Notes: generated by a model from the letters alone, not told the origin. A stretch of DNA of 64,000 nucleotides from Candidatus Bathyarchaeota archaeon (GCA_026014585.1 JAOZIA010000022.1:310001-374000), one strand, 5' to 3'. Shown: positions 33,891 to 43,732, numbered from the stretch's first letter. A program made the numbers and translations.

Positions 33891-35258
33891 CTATTTTTTT
33901 AAAGTGCTTCGTTTCTTGAATAATAGAACCGCTGCAAAGCAAGCGATTATTGCTGTTATAGTACCTAATTCATATTCGGGCAGGACAAACAGGTTTGGTC
34001 CGTTGCTTCCCGATCCTGTATTTGCGGAAGAGGCTTCGTAGTTGCTGTCACCTGCAAATTGTGCCTGAATGGTATATTCACCATTTTGGATGTATGCTGG
34101 CACTTCCCAGTTGTAGCTGAATGTGCCGTCACTTTGGGTGGTCACGGTTGCGATTGGAATGTATGTGGTTGTGTTTAGGTATGCAAGGCTGATTGTTTTG
34201 CCCGCTACGCCTACGCAACTGCTGGTTAGTTGCCCGCTGATTATGGTGTTGTTGGTTACTGTTCGGTCAACTGTGTTGGGGGTACAGGTTACGTTTAAGG
34301 CTGTTTCTGCGGGGCTACTTGATAAACCATAGTTTGCTGTTACTGTTACGTCGGAATCTGGAGTGGTAAGGGTTCCTGTGGCGGTGGTTAAGCCGTTTCC
34401 ATTGGTCCAGCTTTGGAAAACATGTGTCACGCTGTCCCATCCTGTTATCGGTGTTGGTGCTTCAACGGAGTGGGTGCTTCCTATTGACCAAATCATAGTT
34501 GGCAGATTCCAAATGTTATATCCTGTTCCGTCAACGATTATAACGTCATTGTCATAGTTGCTTATGCCGCTGACGGCAAATTCTACATTAACTGATGTGA
34601 TGCCATAGTTTGCTGTTACGGTGGTGTCTTCACTGGGAGTTGTAAACGTTCCTGAAACACCTGTTAATCCGTTGCCATTTGTCCAGCTTGAGAAACTGTT
34701 AACGACACTGTCCCAACCAGTGATTGGTGAAGCGGCAGTTATGTTGTGGACTGAATCAATTTCCCATATGAAATTGGTGTTGGCTACTTCCCAGTAGTCA
34801 TAATCGGTATAATCAATTGTAAGCACTGTTTGTCCAGCATCCAAGTTTGTTATGCCTGAAGTTCTGAAATACACGTGAACCGTATTTTGGACATAGTTTG
34901 CGGTTACGGTTACGTCTGAATCGGGTACTGTTAATGTTCCTGACTCAGTCACTAAACCATTACCATTAGTCCAACTGCTAAATCGGTGTCCAATCCCATC
35001 CCAACCTGTTACAGGGGTTGCAACAGTAACTTGGTGGGTTGAACCTTTATCCCAGTTAAAGGTTGTTGGTATATCCCAATAGGTATAGGTGTTACCATCT
35101 ATAGTGAAGACTAAATCATCATAATTGGTTAAGCCTGATACAGCAAAGGTTACTTTAGACTTGGGTGCTGCTTGGGCTTGAACGCTAAGCACTGAGAGAA
35201 ACACTATTGCTACTAAGCAAATCGTAAACACTATTTTGACTATTTTTTTAGGGGCCAT
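33891..35258 (-). CDS. Cell-surface protein with three internal repeats
   Basis: A 455-aa exported protein. A signal peptide (residues 1-31) is followed by three repeats of about 90 residues (ITGWDxxxxxFxSWTNGNGL...VTVTANY), resembling the beta-grasp repeats of bacterial and archaeal surface proteins. An Ig-like domain (about 320-420, TVDRTVTNNTIISGQL...GDSNYEAS) follows, then a C-terminal LPEYELGTITAIIACFAAVLLFKKR. That tail is close to the one at 13034-14071 and resembles a PEF-CTERM-type sorting signal. Probably an adhesin or S-layer-associated protein. Confidence 0.75.
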   Translation of the reverse strand: MAPKKIVKIVFTICLVAIVFLSVLSVQAQAAPKSKVTFAVSGLTNYDDLVFTIDGNTYTYWDIPTTFNWDKGSTHQVTVATPVTGWDGIGHRFSSWTNGNGLVTESGTLTVPDSDVTVTANYVQNTVHVYFRTSGITNLDAGQTVLTIDYTDYDYWEVANTNFIWEIDSVHNITAASPITGWDSVVNSFSSWTNGNGLTGVSGTFTTPSEDTTVTANYGITSVNVEFAVSGISNYDNDVIIVDGTGYNIWNLPTMIWSIGSTHSVEAPTPITGWDSVTHVFQSWTNGNGLTTATGTLTTPDSDVTVTANYGLSSSPAETALNVTCTPNTVDRTVTNNTIISGQLTSSCVGVAGKTISLAYLNTTTYIPIATVTTQSDGTFSYNWEVPAYIQNGEYTIQAQFAGDSNYEASSANTGSGSNGPNLFVLPEYELGTITAIIACFAAVLLFKKRSTLKK

Positions 35259-35454
35259 AGAGGATTAACTCTCCTTTCTCAATATACTTGATAGTTTTCT
35301 GATAAAAGGAAACTTCCAAGAGACTGAATATATCAAACATAGATATATAGTCCTCAATAAAAACAGATGTGGTTGCACGCTTGTAGTCACAAAGCTATTA
35401 GTGCTGCCAAAAGAGCGTTTGATTAGTAGACACCCACAAAAAAAGGGGAGCAAA

Positions 35455-35889
35455 ATGCCCTCAGTACACGAAATTATAAAAACCATTCTCAACGAAGCAA
35501 AAGCCGCCCTAAAAGAATTCCTGCAAGAAACAGAAACCAACGCCAAACAGCAACTGAAAAAACTGTTAATCATCAGCATCATCTCATCAATTCTGCTTGC
35601 TGTTGCAATTTCCTTTCTTGGTTCTGCGTCCCTGTTTTTACTTGTCGGCTCATTAAAATACATGAAAATGTTTGTACCCGCGTGGTTAGCATGGATAATC
35701 ATGGGCATAACCGCTATAATCATAGCCATAGTGCTTATAATCGTGCTTTATCTGATAATCCGAAAACAATTAAGCAGTCCCTCGGCAGACGACAAACAAG
35801 AAGGCAACCAGCAAGAAGCAGCAGACAAAACTGCGACAATTACCTCTAACACAGCACCTATCATTCAGGAACCAACCAGTAATTCTTGA
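35455..35889 (+). CDS. Two-helix membrane protein
   Basis: A 144-aa protein. An N-terminal amphipathic helix (EIIKTILNEAKAALKEFLQETET) is followed by two transmembrane helices (IISIISSILLAVAISFLGSA and WLAWIIMGITAIIIAIVLIIVLYLI) and a polar, acidic Gln/Thr-rich tail. It resembles phage-holin-superfamily or envelope helper proteins but is not assigned. The ATG at 35455 follows GGGGAG; a longer frame from 35401 is unlikely. It lies upstream of the 126-aa helical gene. Confidence 0.65.
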   Translation: MPSVHEIIKTILNEAKAALKEFLQETETNAKQQLKKLLIISIISSILLAVAISFLGSASLFLLVGSLKYMKMFVPAWLAWIIMGITAIIIAIVLIIVLYLIIRKQLSSPSADDKQEGNQQEAADKTATITSNTAPIIQEPTSNS

Positions 35890-35947
35890 GCAGCTACACC
35901 AATTTTAAAATAGAGCGTATGCTTCTCATACTGGACGGGGATAAGTT

Positions 35948-36328
35948 ATGGCATTTGACGCTGAATCCAAAATTAAGCAGGATTTGCTTGAGGAAATTGG
36001 CAAACTTGAAGAAAGCTACAGTATACTGGGCAGGTTTATAGGCGGGGCAGATTTTGAAATAACCGAAATCACTTGGAACCTGCAGGCTTTCAAAGACTGC
36101 CTAAGCAGAGCAAGCGCGTATGTTTTGGCGCTTTACAATTTGAAGGGCAGGCGGGTTACGATTCCTTGGGAGCAGTTGTTTACCAGTTTGGATTATGCTT
36201 TAGCAACGGTTTCGGTAGCGGCGCCTGATAAGCAAAAAGCAGCCATTAAAACCATCCTTGACATGTCTAAAGACCAGATTTTCCAAGTTTTGTCATATTT
36301 TGAGACACTTAAAGACTCGTTAAAGTAG
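35948..36328 (+). CDS. Helical protein of unknown function (126 aa)
   Basis: A 126-aa, almost entirely helical protein (KQDLLEEIGKLEESYSILGRFI, then ITEITWNLQAFKDCLSRASAYVLALYNL). No signal, membrane or metal motif. It lies 58 bases after the membrane protein and ends at a hairpin terminator, so the two may form a small operon. The family is not recognised. Confidence 0.6.
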   Translation: MAFDAESKIKQDLLEEIGKLEESYSILGRFIGGADFEITEITWNLQAFKDCLSRASAYVLALYNLKGRRVTIPWEQLFTSLDYALATVSVAAPDKQKAAIKTILDMSKDQIFQVLSYFETLKDSLK

Positions 36329-36335
36329 ACGTAGC

Positions 36336-36366
36336 GTTTGCTTCATGTAAGAGCAAACAGTTTTTT
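36336..36366 (+). terminator. Hairpin plus T-run terminator
   Basis: GTTTGCT (36336-36342) / AGCAAAC (36352-36358) followed by AG and six T (36361-36366), 7 bases after the helical gene stop. Confidence 0.6.
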
Positions 36367-36436
36367 CTTAAACCTGATTCAAAATAAGCGTTAATTTTAT
36401 TTACTTAAACAAACAAAGTTTAATTGGCGACTTTTA

Positions 36437-37204
36437 ATGGATAAATCAGATTTGCTTCACGCAGGAAACATAACTGTTTTTGTTTTTGCCCTTGTAATCA
36501 ATGGTTTTGTAACAATCCCATTTCTCAACAACCGAACAATAGTTGAAGTCTCCGACCTGTACGCCAACCTACTAACACCCGCAGGATACGTTTTTTCAAT
36601 ATGGGGCATAATCTACAGTTTACTTCTTGTCTTTATCATTTACCAAGCCATACCCAGAAACAAAAATGCTGCTTTCCAAAAACAAATCGGCGGCTTATTC
36701 ATCCTAACCAACCTCTTAAACATTGCCTGGTTAATTGCTTGGCAATACGATTATATTGCCCTATCAGTGGGCGTCATGATTGCACTGGTGGCAGTATTGG
36801 CTACGATTTATTTACGCCTACAAATTGGAAAATCACACGCCCCAATACTTGAAAAATTATGCGTTCATGTAACTTTCAGTGCTTACCTCGGCTGGATAAC
36901 CATAGCAACAGTGGCTAACATTGCGGCTGCTGCAGTGTATTTTAATTTAAGCGGGTTTGGTTTAAGCTCAAGTGTTTGGGCGCTTATCGGATTGGTAATG
37001 ATTTTGATTTCAACCATTGTGGTTATTGCTAGGCACAGAGATTTCGTTTTTAGTCTGGTGGTTATTTGGGCTATCGCGGGCATAGGAGTTAAGCAATTCG
37101 TTTATCCTGATGTTGTAACAGGCATTGTTGTATCCATCATAGTGATATTGCTTGCCTGGGCAGTCATGCTCACAGTTTTGTGGTTAAGAAGAAAGAAGAC
37201 ATAA
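36437..37204 (+). CDS. TspO/MBR-family multi-span protein
   Basis: A 255-aa membrane protein with about seven helices. Conserved TspO-type features are TPAGYVFSIWGIIYSLL, NIAWLIAWQYD and HVTFSAYLGWITIATVANI with several Trp. It is longer than standard bacterial TspO (about 160 aa). The superfamily is linked to porphyrin or steroid binding and stress regulation; substrate unknown. A downstream short gene follows after 32 bases. Confidence 0.75.
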   Translation: MDKSDLLHAGNITVFVFALVINGFVTIPFLNNRTIVEVSDLYANLLTPAGYVFSIWGIIYSLLLVFIIYQAIPRNKNAAFQKQIGGLFILTNLLNIAWLIAWQYDYIALSVGVMIALVAVLATIYLRLQIGKSHAPILEKLCVHVTFSAYLGWITIATVANIAAAAVYFNLSGFGLSSSVWALIGLVMILISTIVVIARHRDFVFSLVVIWAIAGIGVKQFVYPDVVTGIVVSIIVILLAWAVMLTVLWLRRKKT

Positions 37205-37236
37205 ATCTAAAATCTGACAAGAATAATTGAAGAAAC

Positions 37237-37575
37237 ATGGCTTATCTGCGGGAAGAAAAAGAAACCTACGAAATCGATTACCCAGTCGAGCAGGTTTGGA
37301 CAAACATTCCAAAAGTAACCCGAAAACTACAGTGGCAAATCATAGAAATAGACAACCAAAACCACAAAGCCAAAGTAAAAACCAAAGGCGCATTTTTGTC
37401 TTATGGCTCAACTTTCCATATTGAAGCAAAAGCAGTAAATGAGAAAACCACCCGCATGAGCATCACCGCTGAAACCCCTGTAACCACAATTACTTCTGTT
37501 GCGGATTTTGGCAGAACTCGAGACCGCGTGGAACAGTTTATCGCTGAGCTTGCCTATCGAATGAATAAAAAATAA
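37237..37575 (+). CDS. SRPBCC-like small protein
   Basis: A 112-aa protein: EKETYEIDYPVEQVWTNIPKVT, then the strand-rich WQIIEIDNQNHKAKVKTKG and MSITAETP. The layout resembles a START/SRPBCC ligand-binding beta-grasp domain (or DUF1499-like). The ligand is unknown. It follows TspO by 32 bases and may be co-transcribed; a lipid or porphyrin role for both is conjecture. Confidence 0.55.
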   Translation: MAYLREEKETYEIDYPVEQVWTNIPKVTRKLQWQIIEIDNQNHKAKVKTKGAFLSYGSTFHIEAKAVNEKTTRMSITAETPVTTITSVADFGRTRDRVEQFIAELAYRMNKK

Positions 37576-37582
37576 TGTTGGG

Positions 37583-38545
37583 TTATTCGGCTATTTGTGA
37601 GCGTTTAAACACTATCCAAGCAATAGACATGAAAATGGCGATGTAAACAAAGGCAACGCCTATAGCCCGTCCCGCTATCAGCGACATTGATTCTGTATAG
37701 AGTAATCGTGGTGGTTCAGTGGTGTTAAATTGTAGCGGGTTTGAGAAATAGAAGCTTACATCAGTGTCAGGATAAAGCGCAAGTTTTGCCAAATTTATTC
37801 CGATGCTATCTGTTCCTGTAGAAACACTTGTTAAAGTATTGATGGTAACGTTGCCGGTTACGGTTATGTTTGCTCCACCAATAATGTCCCATGTTCCACT
37901 CGCACCTGTGCCTGGTATGTAGTTTAACACTCCTGGGCTATCGGAAAACACTGACACTACTGGCACGCCGATGGATAGCGCAACAAACAATCCGAAAGTA
38001 ATCAGAACCGTAAGTAAAGTGTTCTTTGATAAGGCGCTGGCGGTAAGTACGATTGAGACCCAAATGAAAGTAGCGATGATATCTCCTATGAAATTTAAGG
38101 GAACAAGTTCAAGGTTGTTTTGGGGACCATAAACAAGGATACCACCGATAAGTGAGTACGCATAAAGCGTCAAATAAGTAATTAGAACAACAATGAACAT
38201 GGCAAACAGTTTGCCCAAGAACACCATTGTTCTTGACACAGGCTTAGTTAGCAGGGGTACGATTGTTCCTTTTTCAAATTCACCTGAAATACTATTCATA
38301 CCTGTTACGATGGCAAAAAGCACAAAGGTTATGCTTCCAGCGCTAAAAGTTATAGCAAAATATGGGTTTTGACCAATATCAAAGAAGGCAGGCAAAACAA
38401 AGTTCAGAGTAGCAAAAACAAACGCCAGTATTAGCACGCCAATGAATAGTTTCTTTCGTATGTTCCACAGGATTTCGTAGCGGACAATTGCCCAGAAACG
38501 TGTAAACCAGCTGGGTTTTGCAGTTTGGCTGTTTGTGGTTGTCAT
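37583..38545 (-). CDS. ABC-2 type transporter permease
   Basis: A 320-aa ABC-2 type integral protein with about six helices and an extracellular loop (about residues 205-275). The N-terminal WAIVRYEILWNIRKKLFIGVL and SGEFEKGTIVPLLTKPVSRTM are typical. It exports small molecules or lipids with its ATPase partner. The stop is on the minus strand; the start overlaps the ATPase stop by 4 bases. Confidence 0.85.
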   Translation of the reverse strand: MTTTNSQTAKPSWFTRFWAIVRYEILWNIRKKLFIGVLILAFVFATLNFVLPAFFDIGQNPYFAITFSAGSITFVLFAIVTGMNSISGEFEKGTIVPLLTKPVSRTMVFLGKLFAMFIVVLITYLTLYAYSLIGGILVYGPQNNLELVPLNFIGDIIATFIWVSIVLTASALSKNTLLTVLITFGLFVALSIGVPVVSVFSDSPGVLNYIPGTGASGTWDIIGGANITVTGNVTINTLTSVSTGTDSIGINLAKLALYPDTDVSFYFSNPLQFNTTEPPRLLYTESMSLIAGRAIGVAFVYIAIFMSIAWIVFKRSQIAE

Positions 38546-39489
38546 TGTTTCTTTTCTCCTTTGTGATTGGTGATTAATTGTATAAACGCATCCTCCAAAC
38601 TGTGTCCTTTAGAAGCCATTGAAATGATTACGCCGCCAGCTTTTGTTACTTCCTGCGAGACTTCGGCGCGTACATCATCGCTGGTTTTTAGATTAATGCT
38701 TAAAAGATTACCGTTTACAGACAGGTCTTTAACAACTGCCAAATTCTTTACGGCTTCAACAATTGCTTCATCAAGCTTTGCCACTTCAATCTTAAGCGTA
38801 GATGGCCCAGAAATCATGCCTGAAACTGCTTCTACTGTGTCTGAAACCAAGGCTTCTCCACGGTTAATGATTGTGACGTGATCGCAGATTTGTTCAACCT
38901 CAAAAAGCAAATGGGACGAGAGAAAAACGGTCATGCCTTCCTTGGAGATTGCCTTAACTAACTCGCGGACCTCGACCATGCCTACAGGGTCAAGTCCAAT
39001 GCTGGGTTCATCCAAAATCACCAGTTCAGGGTTGCCCAAAAGCGCCTGTGCAATGCCGATGCGTTGCTGCATGCCTTTGCTGTATTTGCCGATGAGGTCG
39101 TCTTCTCTGCCTTTTAAACCAACAAGGTCAATTAACTTAGGGATTTGTTGGGCGCGTTCCTGCTTTGTTAAACCGTACATTTGCCCATAAACATCAAGCA
39201 TTTCTCTACCCTTAAGATGCTTAGGAAACCTAGGCAGCTCAGGCATGTAACCAATTTTTAAACGCAAATCCGCCTCATCAACATGCACCTCTTGCCCAAG
39301 CACTTTAGCTGAACCCGTAGTGGGCTTAAGCAGACCAACAAGGATTTTGATGGTGGTGCTTTTTCCAGCACCGTTTGGACCCAGAAAGCCGTGAATTGAG
39401 TTTTTTTGAACTTTAAGGTTCAGCTTGTTTACGGCTGTTAGAGAACCATACTGTTTTGTTAGGTTAAGGGTTTCAATGGCTAAATCCAT
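38542..39489 (-). CDS. ABC transporter ATP-binding protein
   Basis: A 315-aa ATPase: Walker A GPNGAGKSTT, signature YSKGMQQRIGIAQAL, Walker B LVILDEPSIGLDP, switch His in SSHLLFEVEQI. The C-terminal extension of about 80 residues, IVEAVKNLAVV...EDAFIQLI, is common in ABC-2 export ATPases. It drives the downstream permease. Substrate unknown; multidrug, lipid or polysaccharide export are all possible. Confidence 0.9.
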   Translation of the reverse strand: MDLAIETLNLTKQYGSLTAVNKLNLKVQKNSIHGFLGPNGAGKSTTIKILVGLLKPTTGSAKVLGQEVHVDEADLRLKIGYMPELPRFPKHLKGREMLDVYGQMYGLTKQERAQQIPKLIDLVGLKGREDDLIGKYSKGMQQRIGIAQALLGNPELVILDEPSIGLDPVGMVEVRELVKAISKEGMTVFLSSHLLFEVEQICDHVTIINRGEALVSDTVEAVSGMISGPSTLKIEVAKLDEAIVEAVKNLAVVKDLSVNGNLLSINLKTSDDVRAEVSQEVTKAGGVIISMASKGHSLEDAFIQLITNHKGEKKQ

Positions 39490-39639
39490 AGGCGCACGCT
39501 CCTAATCGTGTATGTCACATTTTTAATATAAGCTTTAACTGAAAACACGCCGCCCCCAAATAGAGCGAACCCGTTTTTTGGCACCTGGACGTTTTGGGTG
39601 TGAAACCAGCCATTATGGACTACTCCTCTTAGGGTTTCA

Positions 39640-39702
39640 CTGATAGACCCTCTATAGTTTCTGCATAGAGTTTCTATTAGGCTCCAAATAGGAATGCAGG
39701 GT
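39640..39702. repeat. Dispersed intergenic repeat, short copy C
   Basis: Contains GACCCTCTATAGTTTCTGCA and TTTCTATTAGGCTCCAAATAG. The second block also occurs in reverse complement in copy A (CTATTTGGAGCCTAATAG), so the element is present in both orientations. Just upstream of mch. Confidence 0.65.
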
Positions 39703-39787
39703 TTTTTGTTGGGGAAGCGAGTTTGTTTTCAGCTAAGTTTAATATTGTATATTGTCAAGTGTACAAGTGAAATTTAGGTGCAATGCC

Positions 39788-40750
39788 ATGAGTACAGCTT
39801 TAAGTGTTAACAAAATGGCTTGGGAAAAAGCCCAAAAACTCATCAGCAACCCAGAATTATACCAAGTAACAATCACAAAATCCCCCGCGGGAGCCACCAT
39901 TATTGATGCAGGCGTAAAAACCCAAGGTGGATTTTCAGCAGGCAAAATCCTAACCGAACTCTGCATGGGATGCGCCGCCAAAGCCCAAATCGGCTTCAAA
40001 AACTACGGCGACATAACCTTCCCCTCAGTCACTATAACCAGCGACCACCCAGCAATCGCCATGCTCGGAAGCCAATTCGCAGGCTGGCGCATTAAAGAGG
40101 AAGAAAACATCGCCATTGGTTCAGGACCTGCACGTGCAATCGCGCTTAAACCCAAAGACATTTACGCGGAACTTGGCTACAAAGACGAAAGCGACAAAGC
40201 CGTACTCACACTGGAAAGCAACCAGCTACCAACCGACATGCTAATTGAAAAAGTCACCAAAGCCTGCAACATCACAGCCGAAAACCTAATCATCGTAGTT
40301 GCCCCAACCGCCAGCATCGCAGGCCTCACACAGGTCACTGGCAGAATCGTTGAAGTCGGCATCCACAAACTCCGAACATTGGGCTTAGACCCCAAAGTTA
40401 TCCGTTACGCATGCGGCTACGCGCCAATCCCACCACTGGGAACCGACTTTGAAGTCGCAATGGCACGAACCAACGACGTAATTCTCTACGGCGGAACCGT
40501 CTACCTAACCGTGGACTATGATGATGAGGCTAAACTGCAAGAAATCATCCAGAAAGCTCCCTCAGAAACCAGCAAAGACTACGGCAAGCCGTTCTTGCAG
40601 ATTTTCCGCGAAGCCGACAAGGACTTCTACAAAATCGACCACGGACTATTCGCGCCTGCACGATTAATGATTAACAACGCCAAAACAGGGCGTACTTTCA
40701 AAGCAGGCGAAATCAACCCCGCCGTTTTAGCCCAAGCCTTAGGCTTCTAA
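39788..40750 (+). CDS. mch: Methenyl-tetrahydromethanopterin cyclohydrolase
   Basis: Interconverts 5-formyl- and methenyl-tetrahydromethanopterin in C1 metabolism (methanogenesis/methyl oxidation or the archaeal Wood-Ljungdahl branch), cytoplasmic. The 320-aa protein has FSAGKILTELCMGCAAK and VVAPTASIAGLTQVTGRIVEVGIHKL, ending FKAGEINPAVLAQA, as in characterised Mch. The ATG at 39788 follows AGGTG; the longer TTG frame from 39752 adds 12 unlikely residues. It ends with a GAAA-loop hairpin terminator. Confidence 0.95.
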   Translation: MSTALSVNKMAWEKAQKLISNPELYQVTITKSPAGATIIDAGVKTQGGFSAGKILTELCMGCAAKAQIGFKNYGDITFPSVTITSDHPAIAMLGSQFAGWRIKEEENIAIGSGPARAIALKPKDIYAELGYKDESDKAVLTLESNQLPTDMLIEKVTKACNITAENLIIVVAPTASIAGLTQVTGRIVEVGIHKLRTLGLDPKVIRYACGYAPIPPLGTDFEVAMARTNDVILYGGTVYLTVDYDDEAKLQEIIQKAPSETSKDYGKPFLQIFREADKDFYKIDHGLFAPARLMINNAKTGRTFKAGEINPAVLAQALGF

Positions 40751-40759
40751 ACAAAAATT

Positions 40760-40792
40760 GCTGCAGAAATGCAGCCTTTATCTTTTATTTTT
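40760..40792 (+). terminator. Tetraloop hairpin terminator of mch
   Basis: GCTGCA (40760-40765)-GAAA-TGCAGC (40770-40775) followed by a T-rich stretch CTTTATCTTTTATTTTTT. Confidence 0.6.
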
Positions 40793-40858
40793 TAAAAATT
40801 AGCTAAATTTTGCTAAAATAATGGTTGTTGTTGGGTAGGCAAAAAGCGCCTAAACCCA

Positions 40859-43666
40859 CTACTGTTTAAGCTGTTTCTTGACGGCTTCTTCTGCGGCTTG
40901 CACTGCATCGGCGAGTTTTTCGGGTTTAGTTCCGCCACCCTGCGCAAAATTGGGTCGTCCACCGCCTCCGCCACCAAAAACTGGGGCAACATCTTTGACG
41001 ATGGTTCCTGCGTTGATGCCTTTTGCTGTTGCATCGTCGCCTGCCATGATAAGAAGTCGTGCGGTTTTGCCGTCTGACCCGTAGAACATTGTTACTGCGG
41101 TGGGGTTTTGTTTGATGATTTCGCTTGCGGTTTGTATCATGCGGTTGGTGTCGATTACTTCTTTGAAGTCCCGTTTAACCAGTGAAACACCGCCCAAATC
41201 AACAGGTGCTTCTGCTGTTTGGGATTCGCCAAGATTTTTGGATTCTTTTTCGGCGAGTTCTTTGATGAGGTTGCGTTTTTCAATGCTGGCGTCTTTGAGT
41301 TCCTTAATCAGCTTCTCCGCGGTCTTATCCAGCTTATCAACTGGCGCATTAAGCGTAGCGGATACGTTCCAGAGGATACTTTCTTGACGCTGAACCGCCT
41401 TCAACGCTTCCAACCCAACAGCGTAACCTAAACGTTCCACACCATCCTGAATGCGCTCGTTATAGACGATTTTAAGCAAGCCAACTTCGCCAGTGTTTTT
41501 GAGGTGTGTCCCTGCGCAGGCTTCCACGTCCCAATCGCCCGTTTTGACAACACGGATGTCTTTGCCTGGTACTGCGCCGCCTTGGTAGAGTCGGAATCCG
41601 TAGAGGGCTTCAGCTTCGTTTCGGGTGTACCATTTGATGGTAACAGGCATGTTTGCCATTATAGCTTGGTTTGCAAGCGTTTCAATTTTGTGAACTTCCT
41701 CTTGAGTTAACCGCTTGAAATGAGTAATGTCAAGGCGTGTGGTTTCAAGACCCTTCTGGGTTCCAGATTGCCAAACATGCTCGCCCAAAACCCGCCTTGC
41801 CGCACCGTTAACCACGTGAGTGACAGTGTGTGCACGCATCAGAGCATATCGGCGTTCCCAATCCAAAATGCCTTTAACGGTTGCGCCTTCAGGGAAGTCG
41901 GGTTTTGTGTTAAGCGTGTGGATTATGACTTTGCCGATTTTCTGCACATCCACAACATCAAAGCAGGCGTCGTTGAAGATGAGTTTGCCGTGGTCTGCTG
42001 GTTGCCCTCCGCCTTCGGGATAGAAGCAGGTGCTTTCTAAAACCACGTTGTTGTCGATGATTTTGATTACTTTGGAGGTGAACTCTTTTTGGTATGAGTC
42101 GGTGTAGTAGAGTTGCTCAGTTGGCGGAAGCTCGGCGACTTGGGTTTTTAGGGTTTCTTCGGTTTTGGCTTCTTCTTTTTCCATGGGTTTTTGCGCGTTC
42201 ATGTGACGCTGAGCAATCAAGGCGTAAAAGTTCTCTGGCACGTCAACTTGGATGCCTTCGTTTTCGCCAAACTGTTTAACAATTTCAGGGGGCAACCCAT
42301 GAGAATCATACAGTTCCGAAAGCGTAGCTGCGGGCAGAACGGTTTCTTTTTTGCCTTTAAGGTCGGCGGCTATGCGTTTAACCATGCCTTCCCCGCGTTT
42401 GAGGGTGTCTTGGAATTTTTCTTCCTCAGACTTGAGCATCTCCACAATTTCACCCTGCATCTCTTTAATGTGAGGGAAATCTTTTGCCCAATGATTAGCC
42501 TGTAAATCCACGATGTCGTAGATGCGGGCTGGGTCAATGTTGAGGCTTTTGGCTAATCGGTAAACTCTGCGGAAGAGAAGTCTTGCGAGGTAGCCTTCTT
42601 GAATGTTGGAGGGTACAACGCCTTCGGATAGCATAAAGCAGAGGGTTTTGGTGTGGTCGGTTATTGCCCACGCGTTTTCGATGGGAATGAGCTTTTCTTC
42701 CAATGTTGCAAGGTCGATACCTGTTAGTTGGGAGACGCGTTTGCGCAGTACCATGCGGTTTGCGTTTTTGTCCACGTTCACCAAGCCCGAGTACTTGGCA
42801 ACCTGCGTTAAGAGACTGTTATCGATGTTTGTGACGCCTGTTAATTCGTAGACTTTATCGAGCATGCTGCCATAGTTGGCTTGGAAACTGCTCGGTACAC
42901 CTTGACTTATCCATGCAAACCTGTCAATTCCGTAACCTGTATCCACGGTGCGTATGGGTAACTGGATGAAGTCGTCACCAACCACCTTGTACTGCATAAA
43001 CACAAGCGTACCAACTTCCAATCCACGCACGATGCATTCCACGTCTGGTCCTGCGTTGCCGCCTCCAATCCAGACGCCTTCCTTGTAGATGATTTCCTCA
43101 CTCTTTATGCCCAACGCTTCAGTTGCGAAGCGGTGATGGAAACGCACTGTGTCGTCTTTCCAGTAAACTTCCTTGTCGGGATAGTTGAAGGCATGTGCGC
43201 CACCCATTTCGAAGATGGTTGTGTGCCTGCCAAAGGTTGGTCCCGTGTTGGGGATATCGGTTAATCGGATGCTGGGCTGAGAAATCACCAACGGGTTTGC
43301 TGGCGGCGGCGAGATGCCCTCTGTTACGTAGGGTTGAAAATCGATTATGCTAGCATGCGTGAGGTAAATGTCACTTCTCCAGCGGGCAACAACTGGGTAA
43401 GGTTTGACGCGGGTGTGCCCGTTTTTCTCAAAAAACGATAGAAATGCTTCGCGCATCTCGGATAGGGTGAAGCTTTTTTTGGTTGCGGGGTCACCTATGA
43501 ATGTGTAGCATCCGCATTCGTCACTGCTGGATTCGCCGCATGTTTCTTGACTGGCGTTTTGTGTCCAGTAGTATTCGCCGCATTTAGGACAGAGTTTACG
43601 TACAAAACCTTCCTGTTTAAAGAAGGGAAGGGCGTAGTCTTTTTCTGTGAACTGTTTCTCAGCCAT
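40859..43666 (-). CDS. alaS: Alanyl-tRNA synthetase
   Basis: A 935-aa archaeal AlaS. An N-terminal zinc site (CPKCGEYYW...CGCYTF) characteristic of archaeal enzymes precedes the catalytic core (FFEKNGHTRVKPYPVVARW; GGAHAFNYPD; GGGNAGPD). An editing domain (HTVTHVVNGAARRVLG, about residue 615; CAGTHLKNTGEVG, about 724) and the C-Ala region ending GGGGGGRPNFAQGGG follow. Charges tRNA-Ala. The ATG at 43666 is the natural start. Divergence from the next gene is minimal; TiaS is next upstream on the same strand. Confidence 0.97.
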   Translation of the reverse strand: MAEKQFTEKDYALPFFKQEGFVRKLCPKCGEYYWTQNASQETCGESSSDECGCYTFIGDPATKKSFTLSEMREAFLSFFEKNGHTRVKPYPVVARWRSDIYLTHASIIDFQPYVTEGISPPPANPLVISQPSIRLTDIPNTGPTFGRHTTIFEMGGAHAFNYPDKEVYWKDDTVRFHHRFATEALGIKSEEIIYKEGVWIGGGNAGPDVECIVRGLEVGTLVFMQYKVVGDDFIQLPIRTVDTGYGIDRFAWISQGVPSSFQANYGSMLDKVYELTGVTNIDNSLLTQVAKYSGLVNVDKNANRMVLRKRVSQLTGIDLATLEEKLIPIENAWAITDHTKTLCFMLSEGVVPSNIQEGYLARLLFRRVYRLAKSLNIDPARIYDIVDLQANHWAKDFPHIKEMQGEIVEMLKSEEEKFQDTLKRGEGMVKRIAADLKGKKETVLPAATLSELYDSHGLPPEIVKQFGENEGIQVDVPENFYALIAQRHMNAQKPMEKEEAKTEETLKTQVAELPPTEQLYYTDSYQKEFTSKVIKIIDNNVVLESTCFYPEGGGQPADHGKLIFNDACFDVVDVQKIGKVIIHTLNTKPDFPEGATVKGILDWERRYALMRAHTVTHVVNGAARRVLGEHVWQSGTQKGLETTRLDITHFKRLTQEEVHKIETLANQAIMANMPVTIKWYTRNEAEALYGFRLYQGGAVPGKDIRVVKTGDWDVEACAGTHLKNTGEVGLLKIVYNERIQDGVERLGYAVGLEALKAVQRQESILWNVSATLNAPVDKLDKTAEKLIKELKDASIEKRNLIKELAEKESKNLGESQTAEAPVDLGGVSLVKRDFKEVIDTNRMIQTASEIIKQNPTAVTMFYGSDGKTARLLIMAGDDATAKGINAGTIVKDVAPVFGGGGGGRPNFAQGGGTKPEKLADAVQAAEEAVKKQLKQ

Positions 43667-43732
43667 CGTTAAACCTTCAAGAGACTATAACTGTTGAATG
43701 AGGGTTTACTAACAACACAGATTTAAAGCATT

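Noticed and set aside
41504-42505. Several plus-strand frames of 60-106 aa
   Set aside because: All are antisense to alaS and are explained by its codon bias.
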